From DAHVFK01 sp963755395 (GTDB lineage: Bacteria > Pseudomonadota > Gammaproteobacteria > Burkholderiales > SG8-39): 64,000 nt of DNA. The DNA lies in the NCBI GenBank assembly GCA_963755395.1, contig CAVWJJ010000002.1:1054001-1118000 (forward strand), read 5' to 3'. Both the position numbers and the translations under genes were made by a program. Every line of letters begins with the position of its first letter. Within the stretch, counting starts at the first letter, position 1. Below, piece by piece: positions 62,821-64,000 of this stretch. Below the pieces are notes generated by a model. It saw only the letters and a program-made list of their open reading frames with translations. It did no database searches and was not told where the DNA came from.

Positions 62821-63833
62821 CGCGCCGCCTCGCGCACCGCCATGCCGTCGGACAGCTCGTAGTTGCCCTGCACCACCACCTCGAGCGCAGGGTCGAGCGC
62901 GGCGCCGCTGATCCCGAGCAGCCTGTCGCCGTCGCTTTCGACCCGCACCGCAACGCGCCTGGCGACGCCGTGTTCGACCTGGAACAGATAGTCGCCGCTG
63001 CCGTCGCGCAGCACGGCGGAGCGCGGCACCGCCCAGCCGGTCCGACTCGCGAGCGTGATTTCGCCTTTCACTCGCGTGCCGGGAAGCAGATTGCCGGAGT
63101 CGATCCTGACCGCCACGTTCACCAGCTGCGTTTGCGGGTCGACCATGCCGTGCACCGTCGCCACCTTCGCTTCGACGCTGCGCGCGGCGTCGAACACGGG
63201 GGTCAGATGGACCGGCATGCCGGCGCGCACGCGGTAGCTGTCGGAGGGCTCGATGCCGAGCAGCACGCGCAGCCCCGACAGGCGCGCCAGCTTCAGCACC
63301 GACGTGCCCGCGGCGATGCGGTCGCCCGGCGCGGCGCCGATGCTGACCACCACGCCGTCGAAAGGCGCCTTCACCGGCTCGCTGGCGGTGCCGGTGCCGA
63401 GCCTGCGCTGGGCCGCGAGCGCCGCCTCGGCATCCGCCAGGGCCTTGCGCGCGGCGGCGAGCTGCGATCCGGTGGCGAGCTTCTGCGCCAGCAGCTGCTC
63501 GGTGCGTGCGAGCTCCGAGCGCGCGTAGGCGAGGGAGTTCTCGGCCTGGCGGTAGCCGAGCGCCGCGCCGGCGGCGGTACGGAACTCGAGCAGGGTGGCG
63601 CCTTTCTTGACCACCTGCCCGGGGCTTGCCTCGAGCGCCGTGATTTGTCCCGGCCGCGGCAGGTTGACGTTGATCGTGGCGCCGACGTCGGGCGCGAGCG
63701 TGCCGTAGCCGACCAGGGTTTCCGCGATCGCGTGCCGGCGCAGCGGCTCGGTGCGCACCAGCACGCTGGGCGCGTCCGCGGCAGCCGCGAGGCCCGGCGC
63801 GAGCAAAGCGAGAACGACGAGGAGGCGTTTCAC
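62817..63833 (-). CDS. RND efflux periplasmic adaptor (membrane fusion protein)
   Basis: HlyD/AcrA-like adaptor of 338 residues. The signal peptide is MKRLLVVLALLAPGLAAAAD. The lipoyl-like half follows (VNLPRPGQITALEASPGQVV), then a coiled-coil hairpin (LAYARSELARTEQLLAQKLA, QLAAARKALADAEAALAAQR) and the barrel and proximal domains (SGLRVLLGIEPSDSYRVRAG, LLPGTRVKGEITLASRTGWA). The start is GTG at 63833. The stop overlaps the RND gene start by four bases. The frame is intact. Confidence 0.9.
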   Translation of the reverse strand: MKRLLVVLALLAPGLAAAADAPSVLVRTEPLRRHAIAETLVGYGTLAPDVGATINVNLPRPGQITALEASPGQVVKKGATLLEFRTAAGAALGYRQAENSLAYARSELARTEQLLAQKLATGSQLAAARKALADAEAALAAQRRLGTGTASEPVKAPFDGVVVSIGAAPGDRIAAGTSVLKLARLSGLRVLLGIEPSDSYRVRAGMPVHLTPVFDAARSVEAKVATVHGMVDPQTQLVNVAVRIDSGNLLPGTRVKGEITLASRTGWAVPRSAVLRDGSGDYLFQVEHGVARRVAVRVESDGDRLLGISGAALDPALEVVVQGNYELSDGMAVREAAR

Positions 63834-64000
63834 TGGGGGATGCTCCCGGCGAGAGTGAGGATGGCGATGCGCTGCTCGAGCATGCGCTGCTCGAGCGTGA
63901 CCGACTCGATGCGCTTGGCGAGCCGGCTCGACTCGATGTTCGCGTAGGCCAGCTCGCTCATGTTGCCGGCCTTCAATGCTGCCGCGGCGGAAGCAGATGC
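63830..64000 (-). CDS. TolC-family outer-membrane efflux protein, C-terminal fragment
   Basis: The last 56 residues of an outer-membrane channel cut by the window edge. The visible part is one long amphipathic helix (MSELAYANIESSRLAKRIES, VTLEQRMLEQRIAILTLAGS), as in the C-terminal helix of TolC-like factors. It lies upstream of the adaptor gene in the same operon (four-base overlap). The tripartite system is therefore complete in gene content, in the order outer-membrane factor, adaptor, pump. Confidence 0.6.
   Translation of the reverse strand, partial: ASASAAAALKAGNMSELAYANIESSRLAKRIESVTLEQRMLEQRIAILTLAGSIPQ

Overview
The window looks like chromosomal DNA of a high-GC (roughly 68-70%) Gram-negative bacterium, most likely a Burkholderiales-type betaproteobacterium. 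The evidence is overlapping ATGA gene junctions, the urt-ure layout, TRAP and Liv transporters, RND efflux, bactofilin and c-type cytochromes. No rRNA, tRNA, CRISPR array, transposase or integrase gene was recognised. Both window ends cut genes (a LivM permease at the left, a TolC-like efflux gene at the right).

Layout. 0-2.3 kb: branched-chain amino acid/amide ABC transporter (binding protein, LivH, partial LivM) with a terminator-like hairpin between binding protein and permease. 2.5-4.8 kb: M20 peptidase, a 54-residue ORF and a ketopantoate reductase-like gene. 4.8-8.8 kb: an envelope/redox cluster (TlpA thioredoxin, cysteine-motif outer-membrane protein, DUF2946, di-heme peroxidase, YtkA/FixH-like protein, small metal-associated protein). 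8.9-11.9 kb: two tandem secreted cupins facing a CadC-like membrane regulator with TPRs. 12-15.6 kb: a three-gene cluster of unrecognised secreted/membrane proteins. 15.7-19.1 kb: MFS and EamA transporters, bactofilin, CBS protein. 19.2-38 kb: urea transport and urease (urtABCDE-ureD, then ureA-hydrolase-ureBCEFG-hupE), split by a lower-GC island (LysR, azoreductase, ribBA, two F420-reductase-like paralogues, pirin) and a GST gene. 38-45.4 kb: catabolic genes plus an MscS channel fused to a cyclic-nucleotide domain. 45.4-49.4 kb: a cytochrome module including a heme-c/porin fusion resembling Cyc2. 49.5-54.8 kb: amidohydrolase, TRAP transporter, AroQ-like protein and cupin. 54.8-64 kb: PAP2 protein, two-component system, DedA-PAP2-LssY-like fusion, PepSY protein and RND efflux operon.

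Regulation that can be read. Near-perfect sigma-54 (-24/-12) promoters lie upstream of urtA and of ureA, each with NtrC-like sites, so both halves of the split urea system look nitrogen-controlled. FNR/Anr-type boxes lie upstream of the CBS gene and of the two divergent cytochrome genes.

The most unusual observation is about the sequence itself. In urtABCDE, ureC, ureE, dctQ, dctM, the YtkA-like gene, the peroxidase and the RND pump, reading frames are broken by many single extra bases. In the genes where I placed every one, removing them restores the expected family protein and an exact codon count. Most extra bases sit exactly on codon boundaries and are G or C (usually C after a codon ending in G, G after one ending in C), including in minus-strand genes. 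This looks like a frame-aware artefact rather than gene decay, and it means that per-frame ORF calling misreads these genes.
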